NCBI GenBank assembly: GCA_020740775.1 | Contig: JAHEWK010000005.1 | Location: forward strand, 2,418,001 to 2,482,000 | Length of the DNA: 64,000 bases | Reading direction: 5' to 3' | From: Ilyonectria destructans | Taxonomy: Eukaryota > Ascomycota > Sordariomycetes > Hypocreales > Nectriaceae | Part shown: piece after piece, positions 46,694 to 57,450 of the stretch | How the letters are laid out: every line of letters begins with the position of its first letter | How positions within the stretch are numbered: position 1 is the stretch's first letter | The notes under the pieces: model-generated | The model's input: the letters and a program-made list of their open reading frames with translations, nothing else | Database searches by the model: none | Told to the model about the DNA's origin: nothing | Translations under genes and position numbers: made by a program

Positions 46694-46928
46694 TGTGTAT
46701 TCGTGCGTGCGTGCGTGCGAGCGTGCATGGCGGTCCTGTGTAAACCCGCGCAGGAACATCGCCTTCTCCTCCAATCTGTGTAGATCTTTTTTTTTTGTAA
46801 TAGCGAATCCGTATTCTTGAAACCAATTGTCTGTGTTGCGTCCCCCGATCCGGATGGATTAAGTCCTGCTTTATGGGGGAGAGCAACCGTTTCGGCCGTA
46901 ACTGCTGAGGGAGGGGATGGTGATTCGT
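44323..46928. other. Non-coding interval containing a TG microsatellite
   Basis: About 2.6 kb. Open frames here are short and featureless. A (TG)n tract with a GTGC extension lies at about 46621-46725. A run of T lies at about 46788-46796. No RNA gene recognised. Confidence 0.5.
46621..46725. repeat. (TG)n microsatellite with a (GTGC)n extension
   Basis: Almost uninterrupted TG from about 46641 to 46691, then gtgcgtgcgtgcgtgcgag. It lies in the 3' flank of the Cnl1-like gene. Confidence 0.95.
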
Positions 46929-47465
46929 TCAGTGCCGTGATCGATGGGAGCTGCTGTGGCGATGGGAGTGGCTATGTCGATGGGAGGAGGAATGATGCGA
47001 CGAGGAATGCCTGTGCCGGCTAGAACCACTACTGTCAAGATCTCGCTCCAGCGTCTCAACTCTCGACCTGTAACCCTTTACAATTTCCTTGATGTGGGCG
47101 ATGCGGTCGAAGTCGACTTCGAGCTCGTCGAGCTGTTGGAGGATCTCGGTGTAGCGGGCAATTTCGGCGTCGGCACCACCGATGATGCCATCGGCCTCGT
47201 CGTACTGCAGTTGGGTGAACCTCTGGGCCTCGTAGCTGAGATGTTGGATGCGCTGCTCAATGCTTGCCATGAGATGGTCGAAGTACCGTCCTAGCGCCGA
47301 GAGCGAGGAGCTGTCGAGAAGCAAGAGACCCTGGCTGCTGGCCCGACTGGCGGCGCGCGAGCTGCTGGACCCCCCACCTCCCAACGCCGCCTGGCCCTGG
47401 CGCAGTAGCTGGACCTCCTCGGCGCTGAGACCTAGCTGGGTGTCCGGTACGGCCTGGGTCGACAT
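46929..47465 (-). CDS. Probable BLOC-1 subunit Cnl1-like protein
   Basis: An uninterrupted 178-residue frame. Features in order: LGLSAEEVQLLRQGQ, a Ser/Arg linker (SSRAASRASSQG), LLLLDSSSLSALGRYFDHLMASIEQRIQHLS, and a coiled coil with GGADAEIARYTEILQQLDELEVDFDRIAHIKEIV (shown in part), ending in a Ser/His-rich basic tail. This matches my recollection of fungal Cnl1, the BLOC-1 subunit acting in endosomal sorting, but I cannot confirm it by search. The His/Ser tail is low complexity and may vary. The start at 47465 precedes a conserved-looking helix. Upstream sequence on the same strand is open but Pro/Ser-rich and probably leader. Confidence 0.65.
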   Translation of the reverse strand: MSTQAVPDTQLGLSAEEVQLLRQGQAALGGGGSSSSRAASRASSQGLLLLDSSSLSALGRYFDHLMASIEQRIQHLSYEAQRFTQLQYDEADGIIGGADAEIARYTEILQQLDELEVDFDRIAHIKEIVKGYRSRVETLERDLDSSGSSRHRHSSSHHSSSHRHSHSHRHSSSHRSRH

Positions 47466-48540
47466 TGCGGGCTGCCGCTCGAGGGGCGCTACGGCGCGGG
47501 GAGGCGGAGAGGGCCGAAGTCAGGAGGATCGCGCGGCGGCTCGGGACGGCGCTGGTGGTGATGGTTATGGGCGATGATCGAATGCGAGTATAGCGGGAGG
47601 GCGGGGAGAGATTCGGTGCGTATAGAGGAGAGCAGCGGGGACTCGGGACATGGGCCGTTGTCGATTGGATTCGACGAGGAGATGGACGAGAGCGTGTGCG
47701 CCTGTGGATGCGATTGGGGGTGCGATTGTGAATTTTGGGATGGCGACTGGGACTGGGTCTGGGGCAACAACAGCGACAATGGTAGCGATGATGTCAATGA
47801 GGCCGGCGAGGATGCGACGGGCGATATCGAGGACGACGGGGACGACGGCGGCAACAACAACAACGGCAAGGGCCTTGGGATTGGCGAATGCTGTGCTGCG
47901 CAGAGCATCATGATATCGGGATGACGGCGACTATGGGCATCGTCGGTGGGGGAGAGCGAACAGGCAGATTCGGTGATTTAGTGATTTGGTAATTCGGCGA
48001 AAAAAGGAAGAGGGGCACCGGGGGGAGGATGAGGAGGAGTAAAGAGGAGGGGAGAAGGAATGATTGTTTTCTAGCTACCCTGCGTACTGACGTTACAGTA
48101 GAGGGAAGCTAGAGAAACAAGTGAGAGAGGGAGAGCGGAGAGAGAGATGAAAAGAGAGGAGATGGGAAGAGAAGAGAGAGAAGCGGCGGAGAAAGCAAGT
48201 GCGCCAGACGAGACAGAGAGAGTTGCTTTGCTTCTGGGGAGAAGATGGGCGGCGGTGATTGGAGAATGGGCCGGCGAGAGGAGGGGGTAACTGTCGGTAC
48301 CGAGCTGTGAGGGCCGTGGAGGTTAGGTACTAAGCTCCTACTCAGTATGGGTAGTCAGGTATTGAGAGAGGCCGGTATACCGACGGAGGGCGGGCGGCGC
48401 GGTTTCGGTGAGAGAGGCAGGGATGATGGGCTGGATTTGGCCGCTGGGTCTGGGTCTGGCGTTGGCGCTGGGAACTTTGACTGGGGTTGAGGCTGGAGAG
48501 AGTACAGTGGACTCAGTGGGAGTAGTGGACTGTGTGGGCA

Positions 48541-48633
48541 GCCCGTGGATTGAGTGGACAGCCTGAAGATTGAGTGGACAGCCTGAAGATTGAGTGGACA
48601 GCCCGTGGATTGAGTGGGCAGTCCGTGGATTGT
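48541..48633. repeat. 20-bp minisatellite, about 4.6 copies
   Basis: The unit is GCCCGTGGATTGAGTGGACA with variants (GCCTGAAG... in copies 2 and 3, G for A in copy 4). Copies start at 48541, 48561, 48581, 48601 and 48621. Confidence 0.93.
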
Positions 48634-48692
48634 GCGACTGCGACTGCGACTGGGGGTGGGAGTGCGTGTGGGTGCGAGACCAGACCGTCCGT

Positions 48693-48752
48693 GTGTGTGT
48701 GTGTGTGTGTGTGTTTGTGTGTGTGTGCGTCTGTGTCTGTGTCTGTGTCTGT
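48693..48752. repeat. (TG)n / (TGTGTC)n microsatellite
   Basis: A TG tract followed by ctgtgtctgtgtctgtgtctg. Confidence 0.93.
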
Positions 48753-49600
48753 GGGAATCTGTGGGATTGGGGAGACTCGGGGATTGGGGACTGGGGACTG
48801 GGGATGGACAGATTGGGATGGCTTTCTGGGCTTGCGCGTGGGACGTGGGACGTAAGTTATTAGGACGTGGGACCGAGTGGGCAGTGGCGGCGTGGGATCT
48901 GGAGAGCACTCGTTTCTTCGATGATTGACGAGAGCGCAGTTCACTCTGAATCTCGATTAAGCCCGATGGTGATTGGGGAGAGGGCAGTAAGACAGCGCGA
49001 GACGGTCCGTGTGAGTCCGTGTGAGCAGCTTGGACGTGGGAGGAAAGAGATGGCGGCGCCCCCGTGAAATGCACAAGCAGGGGTGTTTTCCTTTTTGCTC
49101 GATTGATAACCCGGCGTCGAGGGCTTGGGGTGGTAACGCGGGCCCGGCAAATCGTGGTTGGGTGGTGAGTTTGGGGGAGGGGGGTGAACCGGCTTTGGGA
49201 GAGAAGTGGTGGAGGTGGCGCCGGACGACGATGGAGACGGCGGCGCCGGCGGTTGAGGACTCGGTTGGGCGGTGGTGTGTGGTGATGGACCGGAGGTGAT
49301 GGACCGGAGGCGACCAATGTGATGCGAATGTGAGAATTAGGTAGGTGACCGAGATGGTGAGGGAGACGGCGATGGGGAGGAGGATGCGCAATGTTGCACA
49401 GACAAGAAGAAGCTTGTGGAAGTTGTCGCCGGCACGTGCAATCGTTGAGCCGCGGATTACAACAAAGTGAGTCGGCCAAGTGAGTGATGTGATTGTCTTT
49501 TCTGTCGCTTGGACGTTTGATGGTGAGACGGAAATGACAACCCACAACAACCTGAATCACGATGTTCGCGCTGCTGGGCCGCTGGGCTACCGACAGACGG

Positions 49601-52600
49601 GAACCGGCGGAGTGGTCCTTGACTAGGTAGTAGACGAGCCGATGCCCGCTTGTCTCTAGATGGCTCTGGCTGCCTCTTGGTTTCCTTTTGGTCGGTCTTG
49701 GTGCCTCTAGATCCCAGTAGCAACCGAACTAGCTTCAGCGTCCCCCAGAAGCAACCGAGACGATCTCCAAGGGTTTCTGGCAGGGCCTGTGACCGATGGA
49801 GCGGTAGAGGAAAGACGAAAAAGCAAACAACGGTGAAAAATGATACAGTAGTGCAGGATGGTCCCCCCCGCCGTATGGGGGTGAGGATGCTCGGCTGGAC
49901 AAGGGCTCCTTGGTGGTGGTGGTGTTGTTGCTGTGGTAAATCCGTCGGTGAGAGGAGGAGGCTTGATTCGAGACGCCGAGTCGCGTGTGAAAGGCGCAAT
50001 AATTATGAGCTAAGCCAAAACGGAGAGAGAAAGGGAATAGGAAGAGGAAGAGGAAGGCTCAGATGTAGAGAAGGAGAGAAGAGAGCAGGATATAGCGGCA
50101 GTCCTCGGTAAACGGTGAAATGGGAGGGGGGAACGAGATGAAAGAAAGCACGCAACGAGGAAGGTCTCGGTGGCCGGAGGGGAATGCAAACATGGACAGA
50201 TGGACAGAGACATGGAACGATGGGCAAGGGAAGTCGGATCGAGGGAAAAACAATATCCATCCATGGACCTGGACGCGACGGGAAAAGCACACCAGAACCA
50301 CGCTTCGAGGGTCAGGAGACGGTCATGATACAGAGACCGCCCTTCCATGATCCAACCTCATGCCGAGCGTTGCAGCGAGACATCCCTCCCCCTCATCCTC
50401 TCACGCTGCTGTTGCTGTCCTCATACACCTGCTCGCTGCCCATTACTACGTACGACTCGGAGCCCAAATGAAAGAGAAGGAAAAGAAAGGTCCCCCCCGC
50501 TGGCCGACTGCTCCGTCGTATGTTTGTCCAGGTTCCATGCCGTTGCGCACAAACCGGAATCCCGGGTCATGAGCCCCGTCGCCCACCGCCCAGCGCTGCC
50601 GGCCGCCCTGTCTTGTTCTTTTTGTTCTTCTGGCCCTTTCTTTTTCGCTTTCGTCTCGGGGCTCTCTGCCTATTCGCTTAATGGCACCTGGTCCGTGAGG
50701 AATTGTCTCTTGACCTTGACCGAAAGAAAAAGACGACCGGGGGGACAGGCGAAGTGACGAGGAGCGACGACGTCAACGTCTAATTCCCAGCACACTTGTC
50801 TGTCGGCTTCGGGAATTGCAACATCCATCCATCGAGCCACGGGAGCACAGAGCCACAGCGAGAGCCACAGAGGAGCCCCTCCACCCATGGAACACCTTCC
50901 AGCAAGGATTGGATCCCGCTTCGGTCTCTGTGCATTTCTTCGCCATCTCGGTGTCGTCTCGGCTGACCATGACGGAACCGTGCCACCACCGGCGAGCGAG
51001 CCCACCTCGGGACATTGACACTTTGAGAGTGGAGTGGAGGGGACGGATGGATGGGGGAACCCAGCCCAGTCCAGCCCAGGCCACTTTTTGCTACGGTGCT
51101 AATGATGATGGGTAAACCCAGCAGAGTGCGAATTCGAGCAAAGCAAACAAGGGAGCCCACCCGCGCCGACCAGGAGCCAGTGAGCCACAGCGGCTAGCCA
51201 CGACGGGGAACCACCATGAGGAGCCCCGAGAAGAGATGCGACCCGACAGGACGGACACACGACGAGAGTCCGAGGGACAGACAGACAGGGACGGAGAGGG
51301 GACCGACCACAATCCACAGAGGAGAGACCACAGAGGACACCGCAAAGGACACCGCAAAGGACACCGCTGAGGAGAGACGCAGAAGTCGTCATGTCACGTC
51401 ACGTCACCATCTCGTCTTGTGTGCCATGCTTGCTTCTGCGTTCCCGCCATTCTGCTAATAAGCCCACCTTCAATCCTACCTTGACCTCACACTGGCTTAC
51501 GCAAAGGCAGCCGGGAGCACCAATGGCAGCAGTACCGAGACGATTAAGGTATGTCTTGGAGCCTCGAAGCCCATCATGGATGGGGCATGGAGGGAACGTG
51601 CCGCCTGCGGTGAGCGACGTATTCGTACATGGAAACAGACCGCGGAGAAGAAGAAAAGCCCGCACTACATGGGCACTCCTTGCATTCACACTCATGATGA
51701 TAGCGAGGCCAGGGAAAGAAAAGAGCAGCTCGGTCACCACCACACACACACCAGTCGGTGCACAACCACCACCAGCCCTACTAGGTACCTACCGACTGGC
51801 CGACTGCCCAACTGGGTAGGTGCGAGCTAATGTAATGCGCACGTGTGCACCCAAACCCAAGCACCACGGCCCTGGCCCACTCATCGAGCCTCGCAACCTC
51901 CACCACTGCGAAACAGCCATCACCGTCATCGCTCAAACAATGATTGACTGTTGAACATTTTACTTTGTAAAAGCCTCCTCAACAAGATTCCCTATCTTTG
52001 TCTCCTTTCTCCCCATCCATCTCGATAGCGCCCTCCCCCCCGGCGGCCACAACAGTCCACCAATGATCTTAGCATCCGCCATCAAACGGGATCCAAGGGC
52101 CAAGGCCTGGCCCCGAGACAGCATCCCGCAATTCCCGTCGCCCTGTCTCACAACTGAGTCTCTGATCCAGAGGCAGCCAACGCCGCCTCAGATGTTCTGT
52201 ACAGTACGAAAGACACTAATTACACTAATTGCCAATTACACACGGCGCACTTGATTCAGAAACAACCAGCCGCCCATGGAAACTCGGGTCTCAGGATGGC
52301 ACGCAATGCGCCCCGGCCTGTGGCGCGCGCGAGACGAAACACAATCCCAGTAGCAATCAACAACATGGTCTAAAAAAGCAGCCAACCACACCGGCCAACA
52401 CTCACACAAACACTCGCCCGCATACATCAGAGGCAATCATTTGCTCCTAGGTTCGTTCCAATACCCGCCCACGTTCGTCAACATCGTCCACTGCATCGTC
52501 CACTGCATCTGCAGTATGCAGCTCGCCGCCGACCTGCAGCAACCCTTGAGCCTCATGACGACAATGACGCCAGCGACAGTCGCGCCTGTCCATTACGGAG

Positions 52601-53450
52601 CACCCTCAATCAACCTCGCGCGACTAATCTCGCCGGGTATCTTTCCCATCTTGAACGCCCCAAGCCCTCTATCAATTCCCGTTTTCCCCATCCGCTTCTT
52701 TCCGTCTCCCCATCCGTCCATCCATCCACCATCCGCCCATTCTTCAGCCATCCTCCGCCCATCCTCCACCCATCATCCTCCACCCATCCATCCAACTCCG
52801 TGGATCCGGATACGTGCCCCGGTGGTGTACCCTCCCTCCGGCCCACTAACTTCTTCCCCTCCTGGAATCCAGGGTTGCATCGTGCGCCAGAGGCACGAGG
52901 ACAGGAGATGCCCAGACATGGAACTGCATGGAGTGCATCTTCCCGCTGCAAGAAATCCATTCTACCCTCGGCTCAACCTAGTCCCCTCCCCCGCGAGCGT
53001 GACCGTGTGGTGGACCCCTGTCGAAAAGTTTACAACCTCCGGGTTCAAGGAGCCATCTTCGAAACAGAAGGTCTCTCAAGTTCCTCAACTGATCCTGTAC
53101 CACGACCGTCATCATACTGTAACCAAGACAAAATCCATGGTCGGAAGTCCGAAGTAGCACCAAGAACTCCTGTCCTGTGTCTCCCTCGCTTCCCCAGAAA
53201 ATCGTCTCATCTCTTTGCCGCTTACGCTTGCCTTGGCCAAGGCATGACTACATGTCTTCGTTCCGGCTTCAGTTCCAGGGCTTTCCTGACAATGTGCGAT
53301 TTAGGCACCCCGGCTCTCCCTACAGTTGACATCCATTTAGCCGCACAGATCATGACTCTGTCCGGGTTAAAGGCCCGCTCATGTGCCGTTTCTCAGGAGA
53401 TTTACGGCTAATACCGCCTAACCTTCTGATGCGCTTGTTGACCCTTTGTG
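49601..53450. other. Gene-free interval
   Basis: GC-rich and locally purine-skewed near 49.9-50.3 kb. Open frames such as 52441-53157 (Pro/Ser/His-rich) match no known family. A 12-bp direct repetition (AAGGACACCGCA) occurs at about 51338-51371. Nothing else recognised. Confidence 0.45.
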
Positions 53451-56400
53451 TACAAAGGTACGCGATTCGTCCTCAAGTTAATTCCTTCTTCATCTAATGT
53501 GCTGGATGATATGCTCTACCTGTAAAAACATGATAACTTACGCGGCCAAGTGCCGGTTTGCGGTGGATTCACGATCTTCATATTACCTTTGCTCCGTATT
53601 AAAGCCCCATGGGTCTCGGGAACGGGGTGTAAGGGATTCCCGTTCCGGCTTCCGGCCGTATGCGCGTGTGACAGTCTTAGCATGTCTCATATACTCCCAA
53701 TCACAACACCAAGAGCCAGCCGCTAGGTCCGCGGCCACAGGAATGCGACTGTTTCTCTGTTGGGCGCAAATTTGCGGTATTCATTTGGAATTGCAGTCAC
53801 TGCTAAGGATCATTTGATACCGGCCCCCAAAACTGCCAGATCGGACCGCAACGCCGTTGACTCGTGTCACCGAGGCTGATCAAGATAGGCATCTATAGAC
53901 CAACACTGCCACAATCGAGTTGACAAGAACAAACAGCGAATGGCAAGATCTAAGACGTCGAGAGTTGGTTGTGGATGATGTGGTAGAAATGGAAACCGCC
54001 TGGGCTGAGGCAAACCGCCCACTGATTCGATTGACTCCCTTCATTCCATTCCGTCTACCCAGCCAGGATCATGCGTTTAGATGAGAATCATTACGACAAT
54101 TTAATCACAAAATCCTCATCTCACGGGCGGGCACAAGGACATGGTGGAATACTCGCTAGGATGCGCCTAATGGAGGGTTCACCAGTGGCCGATACATCGG
54201 TGCAAACCAAGCGCTCAACCAGTATATCGTCAATAATCGTTCCAGACAACACATTTCTATGTATCTTTAGTTTTCTGCGCTTCATGTAAAATTGAATTGT
54301 CGCCATGTCTTCCCTCTCGTGATGATAAACTCGGATGTGGTTGAATGACTACCGCCCACTCGGAACAGGCGGCTAGACGACCCGAACAAGATACGCATTA
54401 AACATCAAATTGAAGTAAATGGTCTTACCGAACCCCCAGCGTGTTATCTTCGTCATTTTGGTGAGGAAGTCGAATCTCTCGCCTCGATATTGGGAGGGAG
54501 ATGCGCAGCCTGTTGAGGAGGTCAAGGAAGACGCTGTTCTTGTGCAGCCAATTCTCTACGTCGAATCTTGTCAAACGTTGCTTCCGAGACGAGCGCCTAC
54601 ACGCAGTAGCACAGAGGACATGTGGAAACATTCACGGTGCTGATACAACGGACACTCTGTACTAGCATCGAGTATCTCGCCATGCGACTTTATACAGGTA
54701 CGGAAATGTATATCATGTAGTTTGTTTACTTTGTCGACCCAACAACAATCTTATCGTCAACTGTCCAACCAGTTTTCTCAACCTCAAGATCCCGCTGCAG
54801 CCCCACCATCACCAACGGCACCTTCAACAGGCCGCCTATTATGCCAGTCATCGCCGGCTTGTCCAAATGTATCTCAAGTACTGTCAATTCCAAGGCAAAC
54901 CACATCATCTGTGGGCGCAGACATTGTTGAAACGTGACTGGAGCGCGAATCTTCTGGCCATCAACCGTTTGGTCGTTTGATGGTTTTAGCAATCAGACTC
55001 AGGCTTGTTGTCTCTAGACAAGATGTTTTTGTGCTGAAAGAGTCTGTGCATGGTATCACATATAACTCATACGGGCCTGGATTATCGTCCAGGTCTAGAA
55101 CTAGTCTTCCGGTTAGTAACGAGACAGGAGAGATGGACAGTGAACAAGAATATGCTGGTATTCCTTGCTGAATGCCTTGGGACACTCTGTGTATCTATAG
55201 GCCGGCTCAGCCTGTGAATTCCGAGGCGCTTGTGCTGCTGAGTGTAGTGATGTTTAGGATTGGGACTGGTGTTCGACGGAGTTATAGGCTCTTGACAGGC
55301 GGTGAGTGCATTCTCGTCCAGCTGTCTGCTGCTGCGTAGAATCATTTACTGTCTATCGAACCCTGGATCCCATTCGGGGACCTCAATACCAAGGTACATC
55401 ACAGGATTTAGAATAGTCCGCGAATCCAACGCTTTTGGTCTCGGACGTTCTCCCGCTCCTCTAGGCAATTAGTGCGCGATTCGCTACGATTACACATGTG
55501 GCCTTCATCTTCTCATGCGCATATTATTGTAAATCTTTGACGCAGACTCAAATTGAAAAGAGCAATATTGCGAGAGTCGATTTAATTTGTATAAATGAGT
55601 ATTAAATTTGTTGAGTCTGTTGGGTTTCATCAAAGTGCATGTGTGTCGCAACGTCAGCTCCAAGTCAATTGGTGACGCGTTTGGATCAACAAGAGAACTA
55701 AGAGCGTCTACCAACAGTAATATACATCCCTGCATATACATGACTTGTTGTAAACATATTGGCTTAGGAGATATTGAGTCTCAAACGTGTAGGTACGCCT
55801 TCATCCTTCCTCCTTTCGATCTCACTGATGTACCTGCACTCGACACTCATGGGAAATTGGTGGGCCCAGGGTCAAGCATTATTATATCATTGTTATACCA
55901 CTTTAATAAAGCAGCGGCTATTGTATTCTCAAATTATTCGTCTACAATTCTATAACTGTGGCGGTTGCGGTCATCATGGCGTTGTATCTCGCTGTCTTCA
56001 TAAGGTTCTAACCGCGAACCATTCCCAGGAGCATATCTAGCCACATTAATTTATTACCCTCATGTCTCTGTATTCACAGAACTGGATCTTGCTAGCTTAT
56101 ATTCTCATGTCCTGAATATTCTGTGACACGTTAACAGCTCAGGCAAGATAGCCCCTTGACACGTACTTCGGATGGATTGTTCGTTTATAAATTGGCGACA
56201 TAGCGGCTACTCTCTGAATGTGTACTGGACGAATTGCATTCTAAAACACTAGTTGATACCAAGTCATACGCGCTGCTGATCCTGGAGTAATACAGCAATG
56301 CAGGACCTGAGGGGCTTGTGGCAGCGCCTCTTCCATCCGCGTGAGACGACCCAGGCATCCAGACTACCTTCCGACTTGAGTCCCGATATCCTCCAAGGGA

Positions 56401-57450
56401 AGCAATGTAAAATTAACAGGTGAGTTTCCAGTGTTGTGTAATTACTCGGCCAGTATTTCGGCTGGTTCGGGACGGCCAAGGGGCATAGTGGGTGAGTCTT
56501 GCTCTCCGTCTACAACGCAGAGCAGGGATTGTTAGATCTTACAAGTGCATCCATGTTCCCTGAACTATCTAAAGATTTATGTCTAATGTGAGGCATTGAT
56601 TTATGATCAACGCATCCTGCAGCAATGTCAGCGTTGTTGTGGGAAACTGTCGCCATGGTTGACAGATCCTCATCCGTGACACTCGGGTCTGGGAAGCTCA
56701 CCATTAACTAGAACAGCCCGATAACCGCAGTACTTGGAATCCAAGGCGGCTGGGAACTCTTTTTCACCACTACCATCCTTTCCGGGCGTATGTAGATAAA
56801 TAAGTCTCCACGGGAGTGTCGTCCGAGAAGAATTCCAGAAGCACTATCATGACTTCAACCTCGACCTTCACCACTCCTGGGACAAAGAAGTATTACAGTT
56901 CAATAAAAAGGCGTCTTAGCTCATTACAACATTCTCACTCACATTTTCTTATTTTCCACGATATCGATTTCCTCGTCACAATCACCGACCTCGTCGTTTG
57001 CAGCCGGCCTACCCTATACTAGCCTCGAACTCAGCCCCGAAATGCCACTCGAGAGCCAACATTGAGCTGCCTCGGGAGATTAATTTTGAGGATTAGTTAG
57101 AATTATATAGAATGACTATGATTTGTCGTAATGCATTGAGTACCCCCTGGCGTGACTTGTTAATTTGTCAAGTTGGGATAGTTCCCTCCAGAACACGCGG
57201 TTCTCAGTTCAAGTGAGGGCTGAAAGCCGTCTACAGACTTGTCCAGATATGTGACCTGAGAGTATATAAGTGAGGAACCACAAAATCTACATCTGTTTAA
57301 AGTTATTGCCATTTCGTTTATACAACGCCCCTCATGATACGGTCAAATACACCATCTTTCAAGACTATCAACATGGTCGCAACTCTGGCGATACTCCCCG
57401 CGCCTAAGCCAAGCAGTTCTTCTTCCATTACAAACCATTACTAAACCTAG
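53451..57450. other. More AT-rich interval with no supported gene
   Basis: Base composition falls relative to both flanks. On the minus strand 54726-54992 and 54961-55185 are two short protein-like frames (IGGLLKVPLVMVGLQ; LTGRLVLDLDDNPGPY). I recognise no family and can join them only arbitrarily. They may be relics. Confidence 0.4.

Larger units (their letters stand above)
47466..49600. other. Purine-rich (plus strand) region upstream of the Cnl1-like gene
   Basis: The plus strand is heavily GA-rich from about 47.95 to 48.3 kb. A CT-rich minus strand is what a promoter or leader for the minus-strand gene at 46929-47465 would look like. It contains a 20-bp minisatellite and a (TG)n tract. 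Long minus-strand open frames here (for example 48355-49560) are Pro/His/Ser low complexity and follow the repeats. Confidence 0.45.

Noticed and set aside
48355..49560. 401-codon minus-strand open frame
   Set aside because: It is Pro/His/Ser/Arg low complexity, runs through a 20-bp minisatellite and a TG tract, and matches no family. Other frames on both strands are open over the same DNA.
52441..53157. 238-codon plus-strand frame
   Set aside because: It is dominated by Pro/Ser/His stretches made by ccatccatc-type repeats, and no motif is recognised.
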